64,000 nucleotides of DNA, from assembly GCF_030009775.1 (NCBI RefSeq), contig NZ_JASCTH010000018.1, forward strand, positions 79,078 through 143,077, given 5' to 3'. Each line of letters opens with the position of its first letter. Positions within the stretch are counted from its first letter, which is position 1. A program made the position numbers and the translations under genes. Source of the stretch: Actinoplanes sandaracinus (GTDB lineage Bacteria; Actinomycetota; Actinomycetes; Mycobacteriales; Micromonosporaceae). The notes beneath the pieces were generated by a model, which saw only the letters and a program-made list of their open reading frames with translations, had not been told where the DNA came from and did no database searches. Shown here piece by piece: positions 16,770 through 25,131 of this stretch.

Positions 16770-18774
16770 GCTTGGCGACGGTGGTCACCTCGCCACCACG
16801 GATCGTCAGCAGAGCCGGGGACAGCTGATCGTCGTCGAAGGCCGTCACGAATTCCTGGAACGGGACCGGGCACGTGCCCGCCCGAGTCTGCGGGTCCGTG
16901 CATCTCGCCGGGTCCGGCCGGAAGTCGAGGTATCTCCGCTCGGCGGCGAGGGGCAGAGCGACCTTGATACCGCTGCGCACCGACACGTACCTGCTCGCGC
17001 ACTTCGGGGTGTTCTCCGGCAGTCCGGATCGGCGGCAGTACTCCGCTCCGGTGATGAACTCGGCCTGTTCGGCGATGGTGACCCGGCCCTTGTCGTAGAC
17101 CATGTCGGTCTCCACGGTGAGGGTCGCGTCACCGGTCACGAAGGCGGGCACGGCGGGCGCCTCCGGGTTCGTGCCGGAGCGCAGCCGGGCATCGGTGAAC
17201 GTCACCACCGCCCGGCCACCGGGCGGGGCGGTCGCGCCCAGCAGTACCCGCCCACTGACCAGGCTGTTCTCCTCCAAGGAGCCGCTCAGCACGGGAGCGC
17301 CGTCGATGCGGACGGCGGCCTTCCGCTCATCGACGATCACCTGGACCAGGTGGGCCGCGCCGATCGTGGTGGCGCGGCGCTCCGAGGCGATCGGAACGTC
17401 GCCGCCGCCACCGGTCGAGGCGAGCAGGCGAACCTCCTCCGGGCAGACGTCGACCCGGTAGGCGTCGGTGCCGGCCTCCTTCTCGACCCTGGCCCGGAAC
17501 CAGATCGACGCGCAGGAGCGGTCGCTGCCGAGCTTCGCCCGGACGCTGAGATTCTGTGTGGGCGGGAAGACGGTTTTCAGGAAATCGCCGCACGTCATCT
17601 CGCTCGACGCCTTCGCGGTGACCCGGAGTCCGTCCTGGTAGGTGCACGAACCCTGGTCGGCGGACGCGTCGACGAAGAAGGAGTCCGACGTCAACGGGTC
17701 GAAGATGGCCGGCCCGGCGACGACCGGCGCGGCGGCAGGCGTGGTCGCGGTCACCGGCGGCGCGTCCCGGTCGCCCCGCTCGCGCAGGGCCGCGCCGGCG
17801 CCCGCCGCGGCCACCACCGCGGCGGCGGTCACCGCGCCGATGAGGGCGACGTTGCGGCGGCGGCCGCGCTTGCGGGCGCCGGTCTGGTAGCGCCCGGACT
17901 GCTGGGCCGCCTCGGCCGAGCGCCGCAGGCTCGCAGGCAGCGGCGGCGCGCTCGGCGCACCGGAGACCAGCAGCCGGTCGAGCAGTTCCGGCGCGGTCGG
18001 CCGGTTCTCCGGCTCCTTCTCCAGCGCCGCGGTCACCAGCTCGGCGAGGTACGGCGGCAGGTCACCGATCCGTGGTGGCTGGGTGAGGATCCGCGCCGCG
18101 GTCACGGCCGGGCTGTCCCCGCCGAACGGGGTCCGGCCGGTGCCGGCGTACGTCACGACCGCGCCCCAGGCGAACACGTCCACCGCGGGCGTGAGCAGCC
18201 GGTCGGTCTCCGGGTCGAGGCGTTCCGGAGCCATGTACGCCAGCGTCCCGACCACCTCCTGGGCCCGCGTGTGAAAGCTGGTCGGCTCCAGGGGCCGGGC
18301 GATCCCGAAGTCGATCACCTTGGGGGTGCCGAGGGCGAACAGCACGTTGCGCGGCTTGAGGTCCCGGTGGATCACTCCGGCGCCGTGGATCGCGGCCAGT
18401 GCCGCCGCCACCCCGACGGCGACACCGTGCAGGCTGCCGCCGGTCAGCGCGCCCTGGTCGGCGACGACCTCGTTCAGGCTCGGCCCGTCCACGTACTCGA
18501 CGACGAGGTAGGGGGTGACGTGGTCCGGGTCGGCGTCGAGCACCTCGGCCGTGCAGAACGGCGGGACCTCCCGCGCCCGGTTCACCTCGCTGCGGAAACG
18601 GGCCCGGAACTCGGCCTCGTGCGCGTACTCCGACCGGATGATCTTGACCGCCACCAGCCGGCCGCCGGGATCCTCGGCGAGGTAGACCGACCCCATGCCG
18701 CCCTCACCGAGCCGGGACAGCGTCCGGTATCGCCCGATGGACCGCGGGTCGGTGGGCCGCAGGGGATTCGCCAC
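16756..18774 (-). CDS. Transmembrane serine/threonine protein kinase
   Basis: A 672-residue PknB-type kinase. The N-terminal domain (13-270) has the glycine loop LGEGGMGSV, Lys44 (VAVKII), the catalytic HRDLKPRN (Asp138) and DFG at Asp155. A basic juxtamembrane linker and one membrane segment (about 308-330) follow. An extracellular region of about 340 residues has no PASTA repeats; it holds paired cysteines and a jelly-roll-like fold suggested by beta-rich sequence (FDPLTSDSFFVDAS), and may be the sensor. The gene is divergent from a PP2C phosphatase gene with only 38 bases between starts, a likely kinase/phosphatase pair. Confidence 0.92.
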   Translation of the reverse strand: MANPLRPTDPRSIGRYRTLSRLGEGGMGSVYLAEDPGGRLVAVKIIRSEYAHEAEFRARFRSEVNRAREVPPFCTAEVLDADPDHVTPYLVVEYVDGPSLNEVVADQGALTGGSLHGVAVGVAAALAAIHGAGVIHRDLKPRNVLFALGTPKVIDFGIARPLEPTSFHTRAQEVVGTLAYMAPERLDPETDRLLTPAVDVFAWGAVVTYAGTGRTPFGGDSPAVTAARILTQPPRIGDLPPYLAELVTAALEKEPENRPTAPELLDRLLVSGAPSAPPLPASLRRSAEAAQQSGRYQTGARKRGRRRNVALIGAVTAAAVVAAAGAGAALRERGDRDAPPVTATTPAAAPVVAGPAIFDPLTSDSFFVDASADQGSCTYQDGLRVTAKASSEMTCGDFLKTVFPPTQNLSVRAKLGSDRSCASIWFRARVEKEAGTDAYRVDVCPEEVRLLASTGGGGDVPIASERRATTIGAAHLVQVIVDERKAAVRIDGAPVLSGSLEENSLVSGRVLLGATAPPGGRAVVTFTDARLRSGTNPEAPAVPAFVTGDATLTVETDMVYDKGRVTIAEQAEFITGAEYCRRSGLPENTPKCASRYVSVRSGIKVALPLAAERRYLDFRPDPARCTDPQTRAGTCPVPFQEFVTAFDDDQLSPALLTIRGGEVTTVAKLNVG

Positions 18775-18812
18775 GGGGTGACAAACTACCGGGGACCAGC
18801 CGGAGGTGGGGC

Positions 18813-19553
18813 GTGGCCATCAGCACAGCCGTGTGGGCGGTCGCCGGACGGCGCCTGGCCTGCGCCGCGGGCACCGTCGTCGGTGACCGTTATCACGCCA
18901 ACTTCGACGTGCTGCACCTCGATCCCGGGCGGCCGCTCGCGGTCGTGGCCGACGGCATGGGCGACAGCGAAGGCAGTGCGGTCGCCAGCCGTACCACCGT
19001 GACCGTTTTTGCCCGGGAAGCGGCGACCGCGAGCGGACCGGCGGCCTTGCGCGCGGCGGTGGCCGAGGTGCAGCGGACCGTCCGCGCCGCGGGCCGGAAC
19101 CTGCCCGGGCTCACCGGCTGCACCCTGACCGCTTTCGCCGGTGACGGCGAGGGCGGGGCGTGGCTGGTGCAGCTCGGCGACTCGCGGGCCTACCGGATCC
19201 GCGACGGCATCCTGGAGCTGCTCACCGCCGACCACACCGCGGCCTGGCTCGGTGTGCTGAACGGCTGGTACCGGCCCGACTCACCGGAGGGATACCTGGC
19301 CCGGCACCGCCTGACCCGCTTCGCGGGCCATCCCGGCATGCCGGAACCCGACCTGCTCAACATCAGCCTGCGCCCGGGCGACCTTCTTCTTCTGTGTACG
19401 GACGGAGTCTCCGACCAGATCGACGACCGGACCCTGGCCGACCTGCTGACGGCGGAGAAGGAGCCCGCCGCGACGGTCGAGCGGGTGCTCGCGCGGACTC
19501 TGGCCGCCGGTGGCGCCGACAACGCCACGGCCGTCGTCATCCGCGTGGGGTGA
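18813..19553 (+). CDS. PP2C-type serine/threonine phosphatase
   Basis: A 246-residue PPM-family phosphatase with the metal-binding motifs VVADGMGDSEG, VQLGDSRAYRI, LLLCTDGVSDQI and GGADNATAVVI. There is no membrane segment, so it should act in the cytoplasm on phosphoserine or phosphothreonine, most simply on the kinase encoded divergently 38 bases away. The GTG at 18813 is preceded by GGAGGTGGGG. A short spacer of 48 bases separates its end from the convergent membrane protein genes. Confidence 0.92.
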   Translation: MAISTAVWAVAGRRLACAAGTVVGDRYHANFDVLHLDPGRPLAVVADGMGDSEGSAVASRTTVTVFAREAATASGPAALRAAVAEVQRTVRAAGRNLPGLTGCTLTAFAGDGEGGAWLVQLGDSRAYRIRDGILELLTADHTAAWLGVLNGWYRPDSPEGYLARHRLTRFAGHPGMPEPDLLNISLRPGDLLLLCTDGVSDQIDDRTLADLLTAEKEPAATVERVLARTLAAGGADNATAVVIRVG

Positions 19554-19601
19554 CCGTTCTCATCCTCCCGGGCATTCATTCGCGCGGGCGGTGACGGACC
19601 C

Positions 19602-19859
19602 TCATCCGCGCGCGCTGACCCGGTGCAGTACGAGCAGGCCGCCGATGCCGGGGACCAGGCCGAGCAGTCGAGTGCCCGCCCCGAGGCCCGGGCGGCGCAG
19701 CGTCAGGATCACCACGAACAGGTAGGCGCAGCCGTGCACCGGGCCGCCGAGCGAGGTGATCGCCGGAACATGGGCGGTGGCCAGGTTGAGCAGCAGGACG
19801 GCCAGCGAGACGAACTCCGCCCACGACGCGGCCTCCAGCGGGCGTCCCGAGATCCGCAC
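19602..19859 (-). CDS. DUF3817-like small membrane protein
   Basis: An 85-residue protein with two or three hydrophobic segments and the loop SLGGPVHGCAYLF, which resembles the GPxHG motif of DUF3817 membrane proteins. No ATG is available near the start. The GTG at 19859, two bases after the upstream stop, is the best choice and implies coupled translation. The frame runs further upstream, but as an antisense-like Arg/His-rich sequence. The function is unknown. Confidence 0.62.
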   Translation of the reverse strand: MRISGRPLEAASWAEFVSLAVLLLNLATAHVPAITSLGGPVHGCAYLFVVILTLRRPGLGAGTRLLGLVPGIGGLLVLHRVSARG

Positions 19860-19861
19860 GG

Positions 19862-20305
19862 TCAGGATCCCGTCGTGGAGCCGGGACGGATGATCATCAG
19901 CACCGTCACGGTGGCCCACAACAGGTTGAAGACGCCGGTGACCATGCCGAGACGGGCCGGTGGAGTCGGTGTTCCCGCCAGCGTGCGCTCCTGTCCGGGA
20001 AGGATCACCAGGCCGAGCAGGAGCGCCGCGACCGCGGTGAGACCGATCGAGGTGATCAGCCATGCGTCGCCGAGCACACCGAGGCTGCTGGCGGTGGCCA
20101 GGCCGAACACCGGGACGGCCACGCCGATCAGGCTGTAGACGCGGCAGATGCGGTGTAGCAGGGCGAGCCGGGCCCGGTCGCCGACGGTGGCCGAGGGAGC
20201 GAGGACACGACGGGTCACCGCGGGGAACATGCTGGCCGCGACGGTCACCGGGCCGATCGCGACGATGGCGGCGAGCACGTGCAGGGAGAGCAGGAACTTT
20301 GTCAC
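19862..20305 (-). CDS. Integral membrane protein, DUF2269-like
   Basis: A 147-residue protein with about four membrane segments (SLHVLAAIVAIGPVTVAASMF, YSLIGVAVPVFGLATA, a third near ITSIGLTAVAALLLG, and GVFNLLWATVTVLM). The N-terminal LHVLAA pattern is like DUF2269 proteins, but this is a weak match. The GTG at 20305 starts right at the first membrane segment, and its ribosome-binding site is weak. It is divergent from the GlxA-type regulator gene 96 bases away, which may control it together with the following small membrane protein gene. Confidence 0.62.
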   Translation of the reverse strand: MTKFLLSLHVLAAIVAIGPVTVAASMFPAVTRRVLAPSATVGDRARLALLHRICRVYSLIGVAVPVFGLATASSLGVLGDAWLITSIGLTAVAALLLGLVILPGQERTLAGTPTPPARLGMVTGVFNLLWATVTVLMIIRPGSTTGS

Positions 20306-20401
20306 GCCGGGGACGTTAGAGGCGTGATCGGCGCCGGAGAACTGGCTGGATTGCCCACCTGCAACGGATTCTGGCCAAAGCAGTCTCGTAGGGTGCGACG
20401 C

Positions 20402-21349
20402 ATGCACACGATCGCCGTCCTCGCCCTGGACCGGGTCATCCCGTTCGATCTGTCGACGCCGATCGAGGTGTTCAGCCGGGTCCGGCTGGCCGACGGCTCC
20501 ACGCCGTACCAGGTGCGGATCTGCGCGGCGACCGAGAACGTCGACGCCGGGGCGTTCACCCTGCGGGCGCCGTGGGGACTGGAGGCGCTGCTCGACGCGG
20601 ACACCATCATCCTGCCGGGGTGCGCAGAACCGGGCGTAGCCGTACCAGAGACCGTTCTTGATCATTTGCGGAAGGCCGCCGGAGGCGGCGCCCGGATCGC
20701 CTCCATCTGCGCCGGCGCGTTCATCCTCGCCGCGACCGGCCTCCTCGACGGGCTGCGCGCCACCACCCACTGGCTCGCCGCCGCCCAACTCGCCGAGGAT
20801 CACCCGGAGACCGAGGTCGACCCGAACGTCCTCTACGTCGACAACGGCCAGTTCCTCACCTCGGCCGGCGCCGCCGCCGGCCTGGACCTATGTCTGCATC
20901 TGATCAGGCGAGACCACGGTTCGGCGGTCGCCGCCGACGCGGCCCGCCTGTCGGTGATGCCGCTGGAACGCGAGGGCGGCCAGGCCCAGTTCATCGTGCC
21001 CGGCCACCCACCGGCGCCGCGCGGCTCCGGCCTGGAGCCGCTGCTGCGCTGGATGCAGGAGAACACCAGCGCCGACCTCACCCTCGGCGACCTGGCCGCG
21101 CGGTCCGGGATGAGCGTCCGCTCACTGAACCGGCACTTCCGCGAGCAGACCGGCACCACTCCCCTGCAATGGCTGTTCAGGGCCCGTGTCCGCCGGGCGC
21201 AGCACCTGCTGGAGAGCACTGACCAGCCGGTCGAGACGATCGCCGGTCAAGTCGGGTTCGGTTCGCCGACCGCGTTCCGGGAACGCTTCAAACGCGTCGC
21301 CGGAACCAGTCCACACGCCTACCGGTCCACCTTCCGAGGCCGAAACTGA
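20402..21349 (+). CDS. GlxA/FtrA-type AraC family transcriptional regulator
   Basis: A 315-residue regulator. Residues 1-175 form a DJ-1/PfpI-like amidotransferase-fold domain with the nucleophile-elbow-like ASICAGAFILAATGLLDG. Residues 220-312 hold two AraC helix-turn-helix motifs (LGDLAARSGMSVRSLNRHF and ETIAGQVGFGSPTAFRERF). The ATG at 20402 begins the family-typical IAVLALDRVIPFDLSTPIEVF. An upstream in-frame extension lacks support. Such regulators respond to small metabolites; the ligand is unknown. The divergent membrane protein pair is the nearest likely target. Confidence 0.9.
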   Translation: MHTIAVLALDRVIPFDLSTPIEVFSRVRLADGSTPYQVRICAATENVDAGAFTLRAPWGLEALLDADTIILPGCAEPGVAVPETVLDHLRKAAGGGARIASICAGAFILAATGLLDGLRATTHWLAAAQLAEDHPETEVDPNVLYVDNGQFLTSAGAAAGLDLCLHLIRRDHGSAVAADAARLSVMPLEREGGQAQFIVPGHPPAPRGSGLEPLLRWMQENTSADLTLGDLAARSGMSVRSLNRHFREQTGTTPLQWLFRARVRRAQHLLESTDQPVETIAGQVGFGSPTAFRERFKRVAGTSPHAYRSTFRGRN

Positions 21350-21394
21350 TCGAGATGCCCCCGACGTGCCCTCGGCGGGCCGGGCTCGCTCTCC

Positions 21395-22582
21395 TCAGCC
21401 GAAGATCGATGACACCCACTCGGGGTGGTCGATGAACGGGTTGCGGTTGCGCTGGTAGTTGGAGTAGATCACCTGGTTGCGGGTCCTCTCGGCGGCATCC
21501 GGCGGGTCCTGCGCGTTCCACGCCACCAGGGTGGAGAGCTTGCCGAGGTACGGGACGCCGCCGTTGCCGGTCACGTTGTTGACCTCGAGGTTCGCCCAGG
21601 AGTCGTCGCCCTCGTAACGCACCGCCATGTAGAAGACCATGCGGGCCACGTCGCCCTTGACGGCGGCGCGCGGCTCCCACGAGTCGGAGTCGGCATAGTT
21701 GCCGGAGGCGCCGGAGACCGCGCTGCCACCGTTGTCGAAGTCCAGGTTGCCGCGCAGAGCGTTGACCGTGACGTCCTCCGGCCGCAGGTGGTGCAGGTCG
21801 GTGCCGGGCCCCGCGCTGGTGCCGAAGTCTCCGTGCGACTGCGCCCACACGTGCTCGCGGTTCCAGTTGCCGCTGCTGCCACCGTTGAGCGACTTGGACC
21901 GGCTGAGCCCGGAGTACAGCAGCTTCACGTTCGACGGGTTCGCCGGATCCTGGTCGGTGACCTTGAGGGCTTCCCAGACCGCGTCGTACGACAGTTTGGT
22001 CGTCCCGGTCGAGATGATGGTGTGCAGCGCCGATTTGAGCCTGGGGCCGGACTTGCCGATCGCGGCCGCGTAGTAGGCGTCGGTGCTGCTCGACGTCGTC
22101 GGGGAGGCGGTGGCCGTGGCCGTGGCCGTCGGGCTGGTCGTGGCGGCGGCGCCGAGGGTCATCGCGGCCGGCGACTTGAGGCCCGGGTGCGAGAAGTACG
22201 CGGTCAGCGTGCCGGTCACGGTGAGCTGCTTGCCGATCAGCGACGGATTGCTCAGCAGCCCGAACGACGACCGGTATGAGCTGGTGATCTGGACGTACAA
22301 CATCCGGGCCGTGCTGGTCTCGGTCCTGCTGTCGGCGATGGCCAGAGCGGTGTCGCCGGTGAAGGAGCTGAACTTGACCGTGTTGGCGGCGGTGGGCTCG
22401 CCGACGATGTACCCGGCGACGGTACCGGTGCCGCTCTGCCCGCTGATCGCCTGAGCGACCGTCAGCGGCGCCGCGGCGGCCGCCGAGGGCGCGATGGCCA
22501 CGGCGACGAAGGCGGCCAGGAGGCCGACGAGGGCGGGCATGGTCAGCGCGACGATGCGCCGATGACGAGTCGGACCGGGCAT
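21395..22582 (-). CDS. Secreted endonuclease I family nuclease with an OB-like N-terminal domain
   Basis: A 395-residue secreted protein. A signal peptide (about 1-38, ending APSAAAAA) is followed by a DUF6359/OB-fold-like domain (LTVAQAISGQSGTGTVAGYI...), a Thr/Ser/Ala linker of (TA)n type, and an endonuclease I domain (about residues 190-395). The catalytic motif is NWNREHVWAQSHG, followed by DLHHLRPEDVTVNALRGN, both diagnostic of the EndA/NucM beta-beta-alpha-metal nucleases. It probably degrades extracellular DNA. The ATG at 22582 fits the signal peptide; an earlier in-frame start adds 23 residues. A nuclease of this layout is common in Gram-positive soil bacteria. Confidence 0.88.
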   Translation of the reverse strand: MPGPTRHRRIVALTMPALVGLLAAFVAVAIAPSAAAAAPLTVAQAISGQSGTGTVAGYIVGEPTAANTVKFSSFTGDTALAIADSRTETSTARMLYVQITSSYRSSFGLLSNPSLIGKQLTVTGTLTAYFSHPGLKSPAAMTLGAAATTSPTATATATASPTTSSSTDAYYAAAIGKSGPRLKSALHTIISTGTTKLSYDAVWEALKVTDQDPANPSNVKLLYSGLSRSKSLNGGSSGNWNREHVWAQSHGDFGTSAGPGTDLHHLRPEDVTVNALRGNLDFDNGGSAVSGASGNYADSDSWEPRAAVKGDVARMVFYMAVRYEGDDSWANLEVNNVTGNGGVPYLGKLSTLVAWNAQDPPDAAERTRNQVIYSNYQRNRNPFIDHPEWVSSIFG

Positions 22583-22674
22583 GGAGGGCTCCGTTCGCCT
22601 ACCTGTATAGACAGGGATCAGTGTGAGTGAGCGGTCCGCCGCCGGGTCCATACCAATTCGGTCATACGCGCTGC

Positions 22675-22703
22675 CGGAACGGCCGGCTCTGCCGGCCGTT
22701 CCG
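22675..22703 (-). terminator. Strong hairpin terminator of the SGNH gene
   Basis: Perfect 12-base arms CGGAACGGCCGG and CCGGCCGTTCCG flank a 5-base loop. It lies 94 bases after the SGNH hydrolase stop and before the nuclease gene start. There is no U-tract. Confidence 0.65.
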
Positions 22704-22797
22704 CGTGGTTCCCAAGGTGGCCGCTGTCTCCTCGGCCGTGTCCCGCTTCACCGCTTCGCCGTGCGCGTCGCCGCGATGCCCACGGACGGCTCCTACT

Positions 22798-23946
22798 TCA
22801 CGGTGCGAGGAACGCCGCCAGCGCGTCGGCGGTGAACGCGGCACCCTTGTCCGACATGTGGAGCAGGTCGTCGCAGTACAGGCCGAGGCTGTTGTCCGAC
22901 GTCGGCGAGACCTGCCGGGCCGCGAGATCGAAGTAGGCGACCCCGCTGCCCCCGCCGTGCCCACCGGTGTCCTCGGCCGCGATCTCCCGCCAGGCTTCGG
23001 TGAAATGTGCGAAGTCCTGCGCACGCCGGTCGGCGGTGACCCGCGGCGGCCCGTAGACGACGAACGACGGATCGGTGTCGGTATGTGCCCGCACCGCCGC
23101 GATGATCGTCTGAAGGTTCTCCTTCATCACGGCGGCGGGCACACCGATCCGCCAGTCGTTGACGCCCAGTTGCAGGATCACCAGATGTGGCCGGACGGTC
23201 CGCAGCCGGGGCGCCCAGGCGTCCACACCGGAGGCGAAGTCACCGCTGGTCCGGCCGCCGTGTCCACCGTTGTACAGGTGGATTCCCCGGTCGGCGTCGC
23301 CGTCGAACGTGGCGAACCCGTGAATCCGGGCGCCGGGGTCCAGGCAGGTGACCACGATCGTGTGACGGCCCGGAGCCAGGGCGGACGACGTCCACTGCGC
23401 GTCCCTGCCGACCGGCGCGCCGCCGCCGACCGAGGCGGCCACGGTGACACCGTCGACGGTCACCGAGAACCTGCCGCTACCGGAGATCGAATACCACACC
23501 TGCGCGCTGGTGCCGATGAACGCGTAGGTCAACGTCTGCCCGGCCCCGGTCAGGTCCACGGCCTTCAGCCCCCAGCCGGCGGTCTTCGACCTGGTCCCGC
23601 CGCCGTGCGAGACCACCGGCCACCATTCGGGCGTACCCCACGCTGCCACGTAGTTGTCCCCACCGGAGGCGCCGGCCACCGGAAACATCGACCGCAGGTT
23701 CTCCACGAGCACGTGCGCGTAGCCCCGGCCGAGCCCGGTCGCGCCCACACTCTCGCTGCTGGAGGACCCCAGAACGGCGATCACCGCGGGCGCATAGCGC
23801 CGGTTCGCCAGGGCGGCATGCCAGCTGAGCAACGGCAGCGCCGCGGCCGGGGCGGCGGCGCTGGCCGGCCCCGCCGTCGCCGTCGCGACGGCCAGGCCGC
23901 CGGCGAGCAGCCCTCCCGCGCGTATGAACGATCGACGATCCGTCAC
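22798..23946 (-). CDS. Secreted SGNH/GDSL-type hydrolase (Tat signal)
   Basis: A 382-residue protein with a Tat-like signal (TDRRSFIRAGGLLAGGLAVA). The catalytic part matches SGNH esterases: block I VLGSSSSESVG (Ser in GSSS instead of GDS), block III LQLGVNDW with the conserved Asn, and a terminal DLLHMSDKG with the Asp-His pair. A central beta-rich section (SGSGRFSVTVDGVTVAASV) is probably an inserted carbohydrate-binding-like domain. The GTG at 23946 has a GGGGGAAAC ribosome-binding site. Likely substrates are acylated polysaccharides or lipids outside the cell; this is inferred from the family. A strong hairpin lies 94 bases downstream. Confidence 0.85.
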   Translation of the reverse strand: MTDRRSFIRAGGLLAGGLAVATATAGPASAAAPAAALPLLSWHAALANRRYAPAVIAVLGSSSSESVGATGLGRGYAHVLVENLRSMFPVAGASGGDNYVAAWGTPEWWPVVSHGGGTRSKTAGWGLKAVDLTGAGQTLTYAFIGTSAQVWYSISGSGRFSVTVDGVTVAASVGGGAPVGRDAQWTSSALAPGRHTIVVTCLDPGARIHGFATFDGDADRGIHLYNGGHGGRTSGDFASGVDAWAPRLRTVRPHLVILQLGVNDWRIGVPAAVMKENLQTIIAAVRAHTDTDPSFVVYGPPRVTADRRAQDFAHFTEAWREIAAEDTGGHGGGSGVAYFDLAARQVSPTSDNSLGLYCDDLLHMSDKGAAFTADALAAFLAP

Positions 23947-23979
23947 GTTTCCCCCCGGGTCGGTGACAGCGAACCCCCG

Positions 23980-24624
23980 CTACATCGCCGGGCTTCTCTT
24001 CGCACCATCCGACCAGACCGGCGCAAGGCCCGCCCGGCGTCGCCACCACCAGGTGACAAGCACGCCCACCAGGGCGCCGACGGTGGCCAATGCCATGTCC
24101 TTGTGGGCGTCCCACATGTCGCCCTGCTGGCCGTTGTAGGCCTCAGCATCACCCGGCGCCAGCGTCAGAGCGATCCCCCACTCGAACAGTTCGTAGAGCG
24201 CACTGGTCGACAGCACCGCCTCAACGGCGATCAACGGCGCCCACCGGCTACGCACCGCCCGGACGATCACCGGACCGAAGCAGATCCCATAGGCCAGGTG
24301 AACCAGCCGGTCGAAGTGATTGCGTTCCCACCCCGCCACCTCCGACAGCCGCACCCCCAGAAGCACTTCGGTCCACTGGTCGTAGGGAACGTAGGAATAC
24401 ATCCACCGCGCCGCCACCGAGTGCAGGCTCAAAAAGATCAAAATCAAGACGATCGAGGGGTACGGCAGAGCCCGCCACCGGTGCACGAACAGCAACGCCA
24501 CCAGTCCGATCACCGTCAGCGAGTGGTGCATGGCCTGCTCGGCGGGATGCGGTGGCCACCACCAGGAGGCAGCGAGCAACACGAAGAACCCGGCCAGCGT
24601 CCACCGGAGGCGGCGATCATTCAC
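23980..24624 (-). CDS. DUF2238 (YjdF-like) integral membrane protein
   Basis: A 214-residue protein with about six membrane segments. Family features include HSVAARWMYSYVPYD, NHFDRLVHLAYGICFGP and the polar LYELFEWG and NGQQGDMWDAHKDM segments, which are typical of DUF2238 proteins. The conserved His/Asp/Glu residues near membrane faces could bind metal, but no activity is known. The GTG at 24624 starts the frame. It lies 33 bases upstream of the SGNH hydrolase gene, so they may be co-transcribed. Confidence 0.85.
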   Translation of the reverse strand: MNDRRLRWTLAGFFVLLAASWWWPPHPAEQAMHHSLTVIGLVALLFVHRWRALPYPSIVLILIFLSLHSVAARWMYSYVPYDQWTEVLLGVRLSEVAGWERNHFDRLVHLAYGICFGPVIVRAVRSRWAPLIAVEAVLSTSALYELFEWGIALTLAPGDAEAYNGQQGDMWDAHKDMALATVGALVGVLVTWWWRRRAGLAPVWSDGAKRSPAM

Positions 24625-24886
24625 GATCGGCGATCTTAGCCAGCGGCGTCACCACGCTCCGCCGAACTGCCACCGACCAGCAGCGTCGCCGCGGGCCCAG
24701 AAGCCCTCACCCGCCGCCGCGACCGCTCGCACCGTTCCCCACAGAACCGGCCCCACCGCCACCGGCCCGCAACCGCCGCTGCCTTCGCCCTCCCACAGGG
24801 GGCGGGGCACCCAGCCGCCATCACCGGGCTCGCCCACACGCCGCAGGGCAGTTCCGGTTGTCTACCGGTGGGCTTCACCCGCGCAC

Positions 24887-24894
24887 CTCATAAG
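24887..24894. repeat. Left target-site-duplication-like repeat
   Basis: CTCATAAG, identical to 28244-28251, directly outside the left insertion-sequence end. Confidence 0.75.
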
Positions 24895-25121
24895 GGACTC
24901 TGTTGGCGAATTCTGAAGTAGACGCTCGCCCCGGCATGATCTCCTTTGATCATGCCGGGGCGAGCGTCGTGGAGGTTGGGGTGTCGCTGCGTCCGATGGA
25001 CCTGTGTGAGGTTCCGGAACTGACTGCTCGTGTTGCCCGGACCGCGTTCCCGTCCGGGACCGCCGCGATGCGGGTGCGGGACGCCCTGAGGACGATCTTC
25101 ACCGACGACATGTCCCGCGCC
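24895..25121 (+). mobile_element. Truncated IS1182-family element, left copy
   Basis: It holds the left end and the first codons of an IS1182-type transposase (VSLRPMDLCEVPELTARVAR, then FTDDM), reading inward. Homology to the right copy stops near 25121, ten bases before the ftsB stop codon. Inside the end is a perfect palindrome with 21-base arms (24921-24941 and 24948-24968) around a 6-base loop, which overlaps the region just upstream of the transposase start. Confidence 0.82.
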
Positions 25122-25131
25122 GCACCTGGGG

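Noticed and set aside
22627..24639. A 670-codon plus-strand frame across the SGNH and DUF2238 genes
   Set aside because: It spans two well-supported minus-strand genes and has only antisense-like composition.
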